Shown here: in pieces, positions 42,913 through 55,083 of the stretch
Layout of the letters: the number at the start of each line of letters is the position of its first letter
Numbering within the stretch: position 1 is the stretch's first letter
Assembly: GCA_963678675.1 (NCBI GenBank)
Contig: OY783194.1
Span: forward strand, 23,538,278 to 23,602,277
Length of the DNA: 64,000 nt
Direction: 5' to 3'
Origin: Xiphydria camelus
Taxonomy: Eukaryota > Arthropoda > Insecta > Hymenoptera > Xiphydriidae
Translations under genes and position numbers: made by a program
Notes under the pieces: model-generated
Seen by the model: only the letters and a program-made list of their open reading frames with translations
Databases searched by the model: none
What the model was told of the DNA's origin: nothing

Positions 42913-43849
42913 TAATTACCCTAACGAAATGTAGTAAATTGTACTTTTCATGATTTTTTATGTAGATTATTATCCACTTTGTTTCATTTCAAAAGATCAA
43001 TTGCAAGTGTGTGAAAACCAGCACTCACTCCTGGGAGTTGTCAACTTTGAGGGTTAATTTCACCCCCTAGAAATGTTTTTCCGCAGATAAAAAAAAATAC
43101 GTACCTCTTAGATTTTGATGTAGAATAACATATATCAAAATGAACGAAATCGGCTAGGTACACCTGGGACGGTTTCCTTGTTAGTATTAAAAACGATAAT
43201 AATATTTAGTAAAAAGAAATCATGTTCGCAAAAACCCTTATGCGATTCTAAACTTTTTCATCACTCTTTTTTTTTATGAGATTTATTTTCCCATCGCGCG
43301 ACAAAAATGCGGAGGTCGATTTGTACGTCGATGTAAACAAAATTGGAGAAATCATTAGCGCGCGGTCTCGGATTTGCTCTGCGACCCTCGAGGATTTCCA
43401 TACTAGTCCGCCGGCGGACCGCGCGGAACGTTGCAGTGCACTTAATTAACGGGGGAGGCGCTGCAGCGCTCGGCCCTCCTTTCCGGCGCCGTAGCGTGGC
43501 ATTATAGACCGCAAGCTCGACACCGTTGTTCGATTTGCATTTCCGACCTCGGAAGTTCTGGAAACATCGGCTCGTTGCGCCGTTTCTGCGATCGTCCGAT
43601 AAAATGACCAATATCCGTGTCTGGAAAGTCGCCAGCTTGCCCGTACGACGGGAAGATGTCGACCTTTAGCGCACTTTCGATATTTGCTCCGATAAGCTTT
43701 CCGATACAATGTGTCGCGATCCCTCGCGAACCAACCCCACCAACCCCTCGAAAACGTCTTCTCGTCGTACCCCGACGATACCTACCCGCTTAATCTTTAT
43801 TTATACAGGCCGTCTCATTTTCAAAGTTCTAATAAATTACAAACTTTTG
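42913..43849. other. Unassigned; CpG-rich 43290-43800
   Basis: Frames of 87-116 codons on the minus strand overlap each other without domains. A fragment TTTGAGGGTTAA at 43047 resembles a TTAA-element end with no partner found. Confidence 0.3.
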
Positions 43850-44557
43850 AAGGGGGTAGTCTCCTGAAACGAGGTGTTTTTTTAAGAATTTTTTTTCATG
43901 GTAAATATTTTCTTAGAATTTTAATTTTTTTCGCACATACTATTAGAGGTCTTAGACTGACAGAAGAAATTTTTTTTTCGTTCTTCGATGACTTTCTTTC
44001 TTGGTAAAGTCGCCTAAACATACTCCTGTTTGCATCTGATTGACATGATTATCTCGACTTTGGAATGTCTGAAAGCAGAAATTCAAGTCGATTCTTGAAG
44101 TATAGAGTTCCCGCTATAGTCCGAACTAGGATTTTATACTTTCGATACAAACAAAATAAATGGCGGACTTTGGAAATTTTTGACCTCATATTTTCAACTT
44201 GAATTGCTTATAATTTGTTTACATATTAATAAATAATTATATGGCTAGTTTCGACTATAGGCATTCTTGTGTAGAATAAGCCCTTAAAATTTAAGCCTGA
44301 TCGGTTGGATAGCTTTTCTTGAATCATGTCAACGAGGTGTAAAAACGTTGTTTCGAGAAAAACGCGTTTGAAGTTTCTGTATGGAATAGAGTTTCGCGAG
44401 ATCCGCTGCTTCTCTCTCTTTGCCAATTTTTGAGCACGTTTTCGAACCTTCCAGAGTAAATCACAGTTTCTGCCATATTTCTACCTATATTGACTACAAA
44501 AATATGACGGTTTTGAAAAATTGAATTGTTGAAAAAATTTGAGGAGACTAACCCCTT
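43850..44557. mobile_element. Putative 708-bp DNA element
   Basis: AAGGGGGTAGTCTCCT at the left and AGGAGACTAACCCCTT at the right are near-inverses, and the right end continues into TTAA. The interior is AT-rich with no transposase. Confidence 0.5.
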
Positions 44558-45724
44558 AAATTTACTTTTTTCTCAAAACCATGATTAGGTTTCTTATTTA
44601 AAAAAGAAACTTATTTTCGTATAATCGATGCTGGAACGATCCATATCACTCATTTGCTGCAACAGTGACGTCACTAAAAATTGGAAATTTCATGAAACGT
44701 TTTTCGATTATTGCAATCTTGCAAAGATATAATATTGAAAAGCTCTATTAACAATTTTGTTATTATATTACTGCTGAGGAACACAAGCAATACGTTTACA
44801 TTCTCACGAAATTATAATAATGAAGCCAACTTTTAAACACGTTTTCTGAAAAATTTGCAATTTCGAGTTACGAAACTGTTGCAGCAAATAATTAATGATA
44901 CGTTATATTGTACTTAAATGGTAAAAAAGTCAGATTGTATGCAACGATCATTCTTCCTTAAATCGTCGTATTTTTGTATACGTACTTTTGTTATTTCTTG
45001 TACATACCTATAGTGCGGGATAAAATTGAAAAGCGGCCAATCGGCCCCGCTAATTGGCACGTGGCTATGAGCGATCGAGATACGAAGTGGATTACAATCG
45101 AATCGCTGTTCTAGAAACAGGCATCGCGCGCGAGCCATTCGAATTGGAATTATACTCGAAAAATGCACAATGGCATTATATCCGTTCGCAGGCATTTGAC
45201 TGAACGCGGACCGCTCGGTGATCAGGTGGAAAGTTTTTATCGCCTAACGAGAGAAGGCATCGATCTGTGCTTTAAAAAGAGGAGACGAAATAGATTTGAT
45301 GGGTTATTCGCTCTATTCTTCTCCCGTGCATCAGTAATTGTAAGACAATCCGACAAAAGTCAAATTGTTTATAAGTATCACTTTCTCATTATTTATCTTC
45401 ACAATTAAAGTGACTCTCATTGGAAATATGAATGATGTAATTGTTGAAAGTTGATATGCGAGTTCAAAATCGATTATCTTGAAAACAGTTACAGATATTG
45501 AAAAAATGTTTCAACAAAAAATGTTTGCCTACATGTTTACTATAAAAAGGCTGCCTTCGATTTTTCTCGTATCTCCACTGTGTTTTGAGGTAATCCAAGT
45601 TCAAAGTTGAACGGAGACTGGGGCGTCTATTCAACTTTGGTCCTAAGGTCGATTCGGTCTTCTCACAAAAAAATATCCATATTTTAAAATGCAATTTATA
45701 ATTTGTATATATGTTTAATATCAC
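44558..45724. other. Unassigned AT-rich stretch
   Basis: Contains a TGACGTCA octamer at 44666-44673. No gene recognised; the 93-codon minus frame at 44914-45195 has no domain. Confidence 0.3.
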
Positions 45725-46215
45725 ACGAAAAAAATGTCTGAAAAAATAATTGTTCGGACAGTTATAAGCGTATTTCTCTCTACAACGTTAAAGCGTCATC
45801 GAAAGGTAAGAGAGATGCACTTATGGCAAGCAACGAATACGAGAGAGATAGGCTTGCAACACGATGACGTAGCTGCATTTCTAAATGTTGCTTTCCAGCT
45901 TAACCCCTTCAGACCTGGTGTACACGAGAATGTACATTGGATTTGAGCTATTTTATTAAAAAATGTTACGCAACAATACAACTTTGTACTGTTTGCACAT
46001 AAATATAAGAAAATTTAAAAAATGAAGATTGCAAAAATATGTTAAAATATAATAATACCCCAAAGGCTAAAACGTCATTAACAATTTTTTTTACTCCGCG
46101 AAAAAAAATCAGGTCTAAAAGGGTTAAATATGGCCAAAAATAAAAAAAATGAAAGTGTACGGGGTAAATGATATTGTTTAAATTTTTCAAATCTGCAATA
46201 AGAAAAATTCGCAAG
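45725..46215. repeat. Dispersed repeat Z, copy 2, interrupted
   Basis: Corresponds to 35790-36065 once the 45904-46123 insertion is removed: ...GCTTTCCAGC on one side and ATATGGCC...ACGGGGTAAATGATATTG on the other. Confidence 0.65.
45904..46123. mobile_element. 220-bp TTAA MITE
   Basis: The left end CCCCTTCAGACCTGG and right end CAGGTCTAAAAGGG are inverse-like, with TTAA at 45900-45903 and 46124-46127. It interrupts repeat Z. Confidence 0.75.
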
Positions 46216-46226
46216 AAAATCGAAAT

Positions 46227-46857
46227 GCAGGCCTCACAATGTGTCCCTATTTACTCTGCGTAAAAGTGTCCTATTTTGACACCGCATTCTAAAAGTACTC
46301 TAATATTGTAAAATGTTCCTAAAGGCACCCTATTTTAAATAATTTGAACATGGATATAAAGATATTCTTACATTCGTGAAATTTAACTGTGTTAACTAAA
46401 TACCATGAACTGATTGTGAGTTGTTTTCATTCATGCTAATAGTAGAAAGCACGATTTGAGTTAGTGATAAAATGTAGAACGTGTATTTTATATTTACATA
46501 TACAAAAATTAATTTTTGCCAAGAAATTTTTTTTATTACTACAGATTATTTGCAGCTTTGTTATTTTATGTTCATAATAAATGTATAAGTTACCTATGTT
46601 TAAACTAAACTGCTTTTAACTACTTTGTAGAAAGAAAGTATAGAAAACGTATATTATATTATACAAACAAGCTTAAAAATAAAATCAATTGATTTTTAGG
46701 CTTGTTTGTATAATAGATATACATTTTCATATAATACTTTCAAAGATGATCATACATTTCATTATTTTCCATTTACCCTATTTTGCCCCTACATATTTCG
46801 AAAAAAATCTTACACTATTTCCCCTAAATTAAAGTTTAGGGATGCTGTGAGGCCCGC
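46227..46857. mobile_element. 631-bp DNA element with central hairpin
   Basis: GCAGGCCTCACA and TGTGAGGCCCGC form the ends. Near the middle, 46649-46722 is a strong hairpin (TATACAAACAAGC...GCTTGTTTGTATA). No coding sequence. Superfamily unknown. Confidence 0.6.
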
Positions 46858-47284
46858 AATTGTAAAAAATATCGCACAATTATATCTATGTAAAGCTATA
46901 CCGACGTTTTCTTCTCCCTGCTTATTTTTCTTACCTGTATACGTATACGGCTAGATTTATAACGTCGCACTTTCCAAGCTTTCTTGCGTTCCTGCCACAA
47001 TTCGAGCCAAGGGAGATGACGAGCAATTTAGCCGTTCTTATTCTTTATGGTCGACCAGCGATTTTATGTATCCCGACGATAAGAAGGGCGATTTATTCTT
47101 TGCCAGGCGCGTTTACGATTCGCCTCGTTACGGGAGCGATCGTGAATCCGTTCGGATGGAAAAGTATTCCGGGCAGTTCGTCTTATCCGTTGCACGCGTC
47201 GCTCGGTTTATCGACCATTTTGTACGCGAGCATAAAACAATAGAGAAGGAGAAAGGTTGCTTGTAAATAGTGGATTATATATAT
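46858..47284. other. Unassigned, partly CpG-rich
   Basis: Two overlapping plus frames at 47016-47266 have no domain. Confidence 0.3.
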
Positions 47285-47404
47285 GAGGAGCACAGTTCCA
47301 AAACTCGTTTAGTCCATTCGCAGTTTGTCCTATAATTGCTAATAGTTTAGCGATTATAAGACAAACTGCGAATGGACTAAATGAGTTTTGGAACTGTGCT
47401 CCTC
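47285..47404. mobile_element. 120-bp palindromic MITE, copy 2
   Basis: Identical by eye to 853-972. Flanked by ATATAT on both sides, compatible with a short AT target duplication. Confidence 0.85.
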
Positions 47405-48349
47405 ATATATTGTATGCATTTTATAATCCCTAGAGATGAGTTTTCAAAGTGCATTTTCTCCTGTTTTTTTTTCTTTCAGAGGAGTTCAGCTCGACTCAAT
47501 CGAGGAGAAAGTGAACTTCTTAATAAGGCTGATATTTGAAACGAAGGTTTGCCATTTTAGGGTAACCATTGTTAAAATGTCTAATAGAAAAATGTGATTG
47601 AAGCAATCACAATATGTATACTTAACTTCGATTGGGTGCTGTAAAAATTTCAGAAAATAAAATTATTACGTATATAGTAAGCAGGAAATTACTGAAACTA
47701 TACATGATCTTTTTTTTCTTTGATACTTTGGTCTCCAAAAAAAGAAGACATATTTTTGAAAAATATTTTTAGGGCCTGTCCAATTAAAAGTAGAGTTTAA
47801 TTTATCGTTTTTATAATAACGAATTCTCGTAGAGCAATTACAACTTTATTGCAGCCGCACTGTGCTATTAAATGGTGCAATATTTTAATAAAAAAAGAAG
47901 TTATTCAGGCCCTTTGCGAATCTTCGTTACTTGCGTCAAAAATTTACGACGCTAGTTCCAATCGAAAAATGTGTTCCGTAAATCCATCGCAAAATTCCCA
48001 GTGACTCTTGACACGGCAATCCGAGGAGGGAGCAAAACAGCTAAATAAATCTCATTTTTGAGCTGCGTCAAAGTGTCTTCGAGGGCTGATTGGCTGGCGG
48101 TACGACATCACGTCCCGTTGCATCCCCCGACTTCGTAACGCTATTTTCAGCCGGGTGGCATCGATCGCTACTAAATTATTTCGAGTGCCCCGCCACTGGG
48201 TGGCTAGCCCTAGCTGATGAAACTGACCTACATCTCGCCCGTCAAGACATCCATGAAAATGCGCTCGAAGTGCGCGTCATAGCAAGCTTCCGCGATCTTC
48301 GATTTTGTGTCAAACCCGTACTGTGGAATGGAGAACGAATCAGTTCGAA
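47405..48349. other. Unassigned; small CpG-rich patch at 48050-48340
   Basis: A 92-codon plus frame (48090-48368) lacks an ATG start and any recognisable domain. Confidence 0.3.
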
Positions 48350-48731
48350 CCAGAGTAAACAAATTTGATGCCGATTTGATTAAAATATGATCAAGGATAG
48401 ATCATTCTCGATGTGATCCAAAAATGATCCGAATTATAAAAATGGTATGATCTTGATGTGGTGTGAATTTTTGATGTTATTTGTATCCATTTTTTATTAC
48501 ATTTTCATCTTCTTTTAATTTGAAAATGAAAGTAATCCTTTTAAGTTTATTAAATATCATTAAAAAATTGAAATTGGATCAAAATCTAATCAAAAATTGA
48601 TATAAATGAGATGAAAAATGGACCACCATTAAGATCGTGCTATTCTTAGTCTTTGGATTATTCGTACCACATCGAGAATGACATATTTTTGTCCATATTT
48701 CGATCAAACTGGTATGACATTCTTAACTGGG
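48350..48731. mobile_element. ~380-bp foldback element
   Basis: CATTCTCGATGTGATCC at 48405 and its inverse CCACATCGAGAATGACAT at 48669 lie in arms that align outward (GATTTGATTAAAATATG against CATATTTCGATCAAACTGG). The ends are near CCAGAGTAAAC and TTAACTGG. AT-rich, non-coding. Confidence 0.6.
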
Positions 48732-50369
48732 GTAATCTTGGAGCAAATTTTGATAATCTCAACAAATAATTAGTCGAAATGACTTGAATACTTAATTCTT
48801 CATCTCTTAATGTGCGACATTTCCTATTATCTCGTTCAAATTTGAAAAATTAATTCTTTTTACATTTTAAGGTTTTTTGTTTACTTCTTTAAATCGACTT
48901 TTATTTTATTTTATTTCATTATCAATAGGCTTTATTTAGAATGCGACTTGTTCATTGAATTTTTTTTTAATTTTAGGAAAGGTAATTGCTTTTGGATTCA
49001 CAAAGTACTTATCTATTATTTCTGTTATAGAAATGTTTTTAGTTTGTAATAGAAACGAGAAGTTTTTTTGCGAACAATATTTTATTGATTATTTCTGAAT
49101 AATGTATACTGCACGTGATGTACTTTGAAGAAAATCTCCCCAAATAAACATTCCAATTGTTAAATTCAAACGTTCTGCCATATATCTGGCGTAAAATTTT
49201 CCTTCGGCGTAACGCCGCGTCCGCTGAATTTTCCGCTCGTTCAACACGTACGCGGCACGCGGTAAAGCGAATATCGAAACCCGCACGTTCCGATTCTATC
49301 TCTCGGGCAAAGCGTGTTTAATGAAAATCGTTCTCGCGATACCCGCGTGCTCGAAATTAACGAATATTACTCGAACGTTGCAGTTATTTCATTGAAATTA
49401 ATAGCGCTAATCACGTCGCGCGATTTACCGCACCGCGGGGAATCCAAACGTGTTCGCAGATCGATATGAAATACAAATTTTGTGAAAAAAAAAAGTACTT
49501 TCGAAAATATTTAATGTAGCCTTTCGTTACGTATACCGTAACCCCCGTAATACAAATATTGTTTTGGGAATGGATTTATAATACACGACAGAAATGGAAA
49601 AAATTTGTATACCAATAAATATGGGCCCAATCTTTTTTAAATAATGGCTAGGTACTTATACGATATCTATTCTAATTTTTAAATGTTTTTAAAATCAAAA
49701 TTTTTACGAGAAATTCGAAATTTTTAGTCAAAAAGTATTTACACAAAACAAATAATACAAAGGGGAAGAAAATAAGAAATAATTAAATGAAAGAGATCTT
49801 TTTAGGGAATATCCGTTTTCTCGTACTTTATTAGCTTATTGTTAGTCTAGTGATCTAAGGAAATACAAACGAATTAATACTTTCGACTCTCTCCTACTTT
49901 TATTTTAAAAAGGTTTTCTTTAAATCCTAAGATAATGGAATTCTTGCGCGTAGTTTGTTGAAAAATATAATTTAATATGTTGTATATACCTAACCTTTCT
50001 GCAAAGATGCGTTTTGCTTCGTTTAAAATAAATTATCTTACTAGCAAAACAAAATATAAGAAAAACTTTTAATTGAAAGTTGTTCCATTTAAGAGATTAA
50101 ACATTTTTCGTACAAAGGCTTTTATTGTATCTCGCTTTGCTTAAATTAAAAGTGTGTTTAGAGCTGTAAACTTTGGGAGGTTAGTTTACTATCTTAAATA
50201 AAAGTTAAATTAATTCCTCCAAGTGAGGTTTTGTATTTCTAGATAAACTTTGAATTTATCAAGATCGACAGTAAAAAAGGGAACTTATAGCTATACATAT
50301 TTACAGTCTCATTGTAACATTTTATTCAAAAACTCACCTCATATCATTTAATAAGGTCGCCAGTATAGA

Positions 50370-50411
<42 letters not shown>

Positions 50412-50660
50412 CAGCTCTAAAATAGAATATGTTCGAACATTAATGTACACCGCGTGACCCGTTAGAGCGAATCGGCCCGGATGCGGTGCTCCTAAAAGCT
50501 CGAGATTACGAGTCTGCTTTCCCGTCTATTCTAAGAAATCGATAAAAAACGACATGGCCGCCCGATATATTTCAGAATGATTTTCTCGAGAAAAGACAAT
50601 GAAGGTATCTCGAAGCGCGTTTAACGCAGAAATAATTAATTTCATTGACTTGTTACACGT
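48732..50660. other. Unassigned AT-rich stretch, CpG patch at 49190-49470
   Basis: No gene or repeat recognised except a CA microsatellite at 50371-50411 (about twenty units). Confidence 0.35.
50371..50411. repeat. CA microsatellite
   Basis: About twenty CA units, uninterrupted. Confidence 0.95.
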
Positions 50661-51050
50661 CCTCCACGGATAAGTTGAGTATTTGAGATAAAATAATATT
50701 TCAAATATATATGTTTTTCCGAGCTTTTTGTATGCTTTGTAAGTACTTACAATATATTTTGAGTCCATTAACAAAAACATGTTTCCAATTTCTTAATACA
50801 CAGCCAATGTTTTTAAATATATTTCGATTTTCTAAGAAATGTATTCTTTTTGCTCGTACATTCAAAATATATTTAAAATGTGCCAGAAAATATTTTAAGT
50901 ACTCCCCAACTATACAAATATATTTTTATATTAGGTGTACAACTTTGCTTCCGCCGTTTTCCTATAGATTGCTTACGAGAAAAACGGCGGAAGCAAAATT
51001 ATACACCTAATATATTATGTATATCACAAATACATAACTTTTCCGTGGGG
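50661..51050. mobile_element. AT-rich foldback MITE family, copy 3, interrupted
   Basis: The left end CCTCCACGGATAAGTTGAG and right end AACTTTTCCGTGGGG. Shared interior strings (GCTTTTTGTATGC, AAGTACTTAC). It contains the nested hairpin at 50931-51010. Confidence 0.75.
50931..51010. mobile_element. 80-bp hairpin nested in the AT-rich MITE
   Basis: TTAGGTGTA and TACACCTAA mark the ends, and TTTGCTTCCGCCGTTTT pairs with AAAACGGCGGAAGCAAA. The GC-rich stem contrasts with the host repeat, so it is a separate small insertion. Confidence 0.75.
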
Positions 51051-51093
51051 AGCTCCTCGACACCAGACAATTTTTCTTCAAAATATCTCTTCT

Positions 51094-51153
51094 TGAAACG
51101 GTAAATAATGGAAATAAACGGAATTACTGTCCTGAGTGGAAAATCCTGTAAGT
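51094..51153. repeat. Solo end of the 62480-63178 element family
   Basis: AATGGAAATAAACGG, ACTGTCCTGAGTGGAAAATCCTGT parallels 63127-63177. No partner end was found. Confidence 0.55.
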
Positions 51154-53272
51154 ATATTATTTACGATTTTAAAAAAATTTCACAAAATAAGCAAAGGCGA
51201 TCCTCGGCATCGGCGACTTCGTTTCCATAACGGAGCACGCATAGCATTATCCTTCTTCGCCTGTATAACCTGACGGATACGGGTTCTCTATGCACGATGG
51301 CTACTCCCACATACTGAACCAGTAATCGTTACAGCACAACACGTTATCGCCCCGTGCCATGCGGTCGAACGACGCGCGCGCATAGTCACTGATCCGGATA
51401 ATTATAAATATACAGAATTTTACTCTAACGCGATTTTCAACCTTCCCGCAATGTAGGCATAGCCCAGATCTTCCATATTACGGCGTAGCGTATGATCTCG
51501 TCCATATAGCAATAAATTATGGGACCCATGGACCTGTCCCAAGCAATCTGTTCCACTCTGCTCCTGGCAATTCGAAGTTCATCTGATTTTAATCGTAGAT
51601 ACGTATTTTTTATTTCTTTAAGAAGATTGTAAGCAAATATTGCGAAAAAAATGTTCATCTGGATATTTCTCATCAAAGATGTACTTTTTTAAATGAACAA
51701 GGCTCACATTCCTTTATAGCAATGCATTTTTTATATAATTTTGAGGTAAAAGTAAGATAGGCGCCCCAGTTTCGGTTTAACTATGAACGCGATTATTTCA
51801 AAACACAGCGAAGACATACGAAAAATGTAGACTAGCTTTTTATGCTAAAAATTTAGATACACTTTTTATTTAAACTTTTCTTCCATATCCACAATTGATT
51901 GTAAGACAGTCAATTTTAAACTTATCCTTCGATCGGAGCATCTATCCCACTTTTATCCTAATAATGTAACCGAAGTTTGAAGTTCCACGTTTAACTTCAT
52001 AAAAAAGTACTAAGCAATAAAGGTTCATTGAAAATATAGTAGAAAAGTGTCATGTAGTGATGTTAACGATCCCATAGCTGGCCATATTACGGCGAAGCAT
52101 TATTTCACTTATTCATTCAAGAAAATTAAAGGATTTTTTTTATCGCGCACTTAATATAATACAAAAATGAGTTATTGATTTCAATAAAAGAAGAGAGTCG
52201 AGCAAATGCACGTCTCCGGTGTGTTTAGCTGGCGCAGGGGAAAGTGGACAGAACAACAAATTATAAAAGATACTTTCCATTAAAGATACCGCTGCAACTT
52301 GTTACAATTAACACCACGGTGGTGTCAATAGTAATACCTCAGGGTATCGGTTGTAACGAATATTATGTCATAATAACACTGAGTATAATAATACGAAAAT
52401 CAACGTGAAGCGTAACATTATGCAAAATGAAAACAATGAGAAAAATAATGACCGTGAGATCTCAAACATCATAATAAAAGTCATTATCGTCAATCCAGTA
52501 TTCAGTCAGATATTCAAGGACTCGGTTTCAATATTTTGTAAATTTGTTTGTCTGAGAATGAAAATCTACATGTACAATATCGAATGGTAGCCGAAATCAT
52601 GATAATTGCCTCTTCACCGCTTATAATCTAAACTAGAGTATGACTTAGAAGCTAAAGTGGCCTATGTAACATGTTACAAATGACACCGCTGTGACTGTTA
52701 CTTTCGATACCACCGTCACTTGTTTCAATTACATGTCCATTAAACTCACATATAAGCGATAAATAAGATTGATACATACCTCATTCCAAAGTTTGATCTT
52801 TGCTTATTTACGTGAAACAATGTGACTATGAAAAATTGTTGTGGCACTAGTCGAAGGAAAATAAGGGCGGACAATAAAAGTAACGATTTGGTAATGATTT
52901 CAATGAGACAAGTACTGATAAGCTTATACTGGCGACTACCTTCTATCTTTTTTGCCGCTGACTTATGTCTGGTAAAAATATAGAACGATGTATATATTTC
53001 AGTTTTTCGTCAACAAATGATGTCGCTACAGTCAATATTACAATAGACTCCACTTTACAACCGACACCACTCTCCCCTATTTTGTTCGGCCAACTCGAAT
53101 CCCTTCTCTCTGCACGTGCTCGTGCGATTGGAGGCCACGAGTTGCATTATTCGGCGCGTTTGTCACGGAAGGTTCGTTTGCGGTTGGAAAATGTGTGTCA
53201 AAGTGAACTCCGAATCCTCGCTCGCATCCCTTCTCGCGAAATGACCTAGATGAAACACAGCTTTTAATTTTA
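51154..53272. other. Unassigned, mostly AT-rich
   Basis: No domain-bearing frame. 52290-52345 and 52670-52735 share loose GTTACAA/ACACCG strings, possibly an old inverted repeat. 53050-53260 is CpG-richer. Confidence 0.3.
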
Positions 53273-53456
53273 TTAGGAGGTTGCATTGCAAGCCGTTGTT
53301 CCCCTGTAGATGGCTCTAACTACCTACTTATGTATGTCGTGCGCAGCGACTAATACCTTTTCGTATCACTCAAAATTATGGACATTTCTCATTAAGATTC
53401 AGTCATTAAATTGCCATTTTTTGGTTAATGTAAGTCTATGTCTATAACCTGAGAAA

Positions 53457-55009
53457 ATGGAACGCGATGTGTTGTTTTTTCGATGTGTACTTCTACACTA
53501 CTCAGATTTGTTTAAAAGTACTGCTACAGCTCATCAATTACTTATGCAAACTTATGCTGAATCTGCTCCATTTGAAACTGTATGTAGAGAGACTGGTTTC
53601 GTCGCTTTAAAAGTGGAAACTGATGTTCACGACAAACAACGACCAGGTAAAACAAAGAAGTTTGAAAATGAACAACTGCAAGCTGTATTGGAAGAAAACT
53701 CTATTTAAGGTTTCTCGAGCGTTATACTAAAAATAGTGAGAAATGCTTGAAAATGATTGCATTCTGTAGATTGAAGTAAAAAAAAAAATTCAGTTAAATT
53801 TTCAAGTCTGTTAAGAAGCTCGTTGCAAAGATTTTTGAATAACAAAATAACATACGTTCTGATGGGTTATAACCAACAAACCGCGATATTTCTGAGAAAA
53901 ATAGTGAAAAAAGTCTGAAATTTTTTGAACAGCAAGTTTAATGAACTAAAATCATCTATACCAATTTTCACGTTCATTAAGAAGCCCGTTATTTTTTTTT
54001 TTATTAATTGTTCTTTATAAATGTAACCTTTGATAAGTCAATGTGGCAACGTTGCATGATGTACAGATGCATAGCCAGATGTTTTGGGCTCCATTTTTGA
54101 ACTCACAGATAAACACATACTACTGTACGTCAAACATTGTTGCCACATCGCACGAAGAACATACTTTAGAGTGTTACTGTACTTCAGTGGACTAACTTTT
54201 AGCAGGGAAAAAGCCCCTGTACCGCTCGAGAAACCTTAAACACTCTGAAAATTGGCCCAATAGCTTGAAGTCGATACGAATCTACAATTTCACGACGTCT
54301 ACATGCCGTGGGAAAGATTCAAAAAGAAGGAAAGTGGCTGCCACATGAATTGACCGAAAATGCTATTGCTGATCGTCTGAACATCTCGGTTTTTTTGCTT
54401 GCGAAGCATAAAAAGAACAGTTTTTATGGCGTATCTTAACCAGTGATGAGAAATGGATCTATTTCGACAACCCGAAACGCAAAAAATCATGGGTTGATCC
54501 TGGCCAACCATCAACGTCGATACCAAAACGAAACATCCACGGTCACAAAACAATGCTTTCAATTTGGTGGGATATGGAAGGTGTCGTTTATCATAAGCTG
54601 TTGAAACCGAATGAAACAATTACCGCCGAACATTACCAACAACAACAATTGGAGCGTTTAAATGATAATTTGATGCAAAAACGGCCATCAGTTGCATAAA
54701 ATCGCTGAAAAGTGATTATTCTTCACGACAATTTCTCGGGCCTCATGTTGCTAGAGCCGTGAAAGAAACATTGATGAAGCTTGAATGGGCAGTTCTCCCA
54801 CACCCAGCGTGACCCCGAGTGATTATCATTTATTTAGATCGATGCAACATGACTCGGAAGATACACACTTCCATAATTACCATGAAGTCAGAGATTGGGT
54901 TGCTGAGTGTATTAGCTCAAAAACTAAACAATTTCTTCATCGCAGGATTCAACTTCTGCCAGAAAAGTGGGAAAAGGTTATAACTTCCGAAGGCAAATAC
55001 TTCAATTGA
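53457..55009 (+). pseudogene. Mariner transposase (DD34D), inactivated
   Basis: Fragments in order match a mauritiana-like mariner transposase. The N-terminal helix-turn-helix region ends FENEQLQAVLEENS (53457-53704). After the MITE come GKIQKEGKWLPHEL, then SDEKWIYFDNPKRKKSW with the first catalytic Asp, GHKTMLSIWWD, LHDN with the second Asp, and TPSDYHLF with the third, finishing PEKWEKVITSEGKYFN and a stop. Several frameshifts and stops separate these blocks (for example near 54240-54300 and 54700-54800), and the SPDLAP motif is altered. It cannot make active protein. The pre-insertion frame reads straight across the TTAA. Confidence 0.88.
53709..54235 (+). mobile_element. 527-bp TTAA MITE (family T), copy 3, inside mariner
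   Basis: The ends GGTTTCTCGAGCG and CCGCTCGAGAAACC, with TTAA at 53705-53708 and 54236-54239. Almost the same as 40083-40604. Its insertion postdates the mariner. Confidence 0.92.
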
Positions 55010-55083
55010 GGTATTCACACATTTTACAACGATATAATATTTTTAAAACAAGAAAAAACAGCGGCTTTAATGCAACCCCCTAA

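Larger units (their letters stand above)
53273..55083 (+). mobile_element. Mariner transposon, decayed and split by a MITE
   Basis: Ends TTAGGAGGTTGCATTGCAAG and TTTAATGCAACCCCCTAA are imperfect inverses, with TA at 53271-53272 and 55084-55085. Without the 527-bp MITE and its duplicated TTAA the element is about 1280 bases, the standard mariner length. The transposase is a pseudogene. Confidence 0.9.

Noticed and set aside
48090..48368. 92-codon frame with a soluble-looking C-terminal half
   Set aside because: It has no ATG start, no recognisable domain and no flanking splice sites strong enough to call an exon.
54299..54619. 106-codon minus-strand frame
   Set aside because: It is antisense to the mariner transposase pseudogene and has no independent support.
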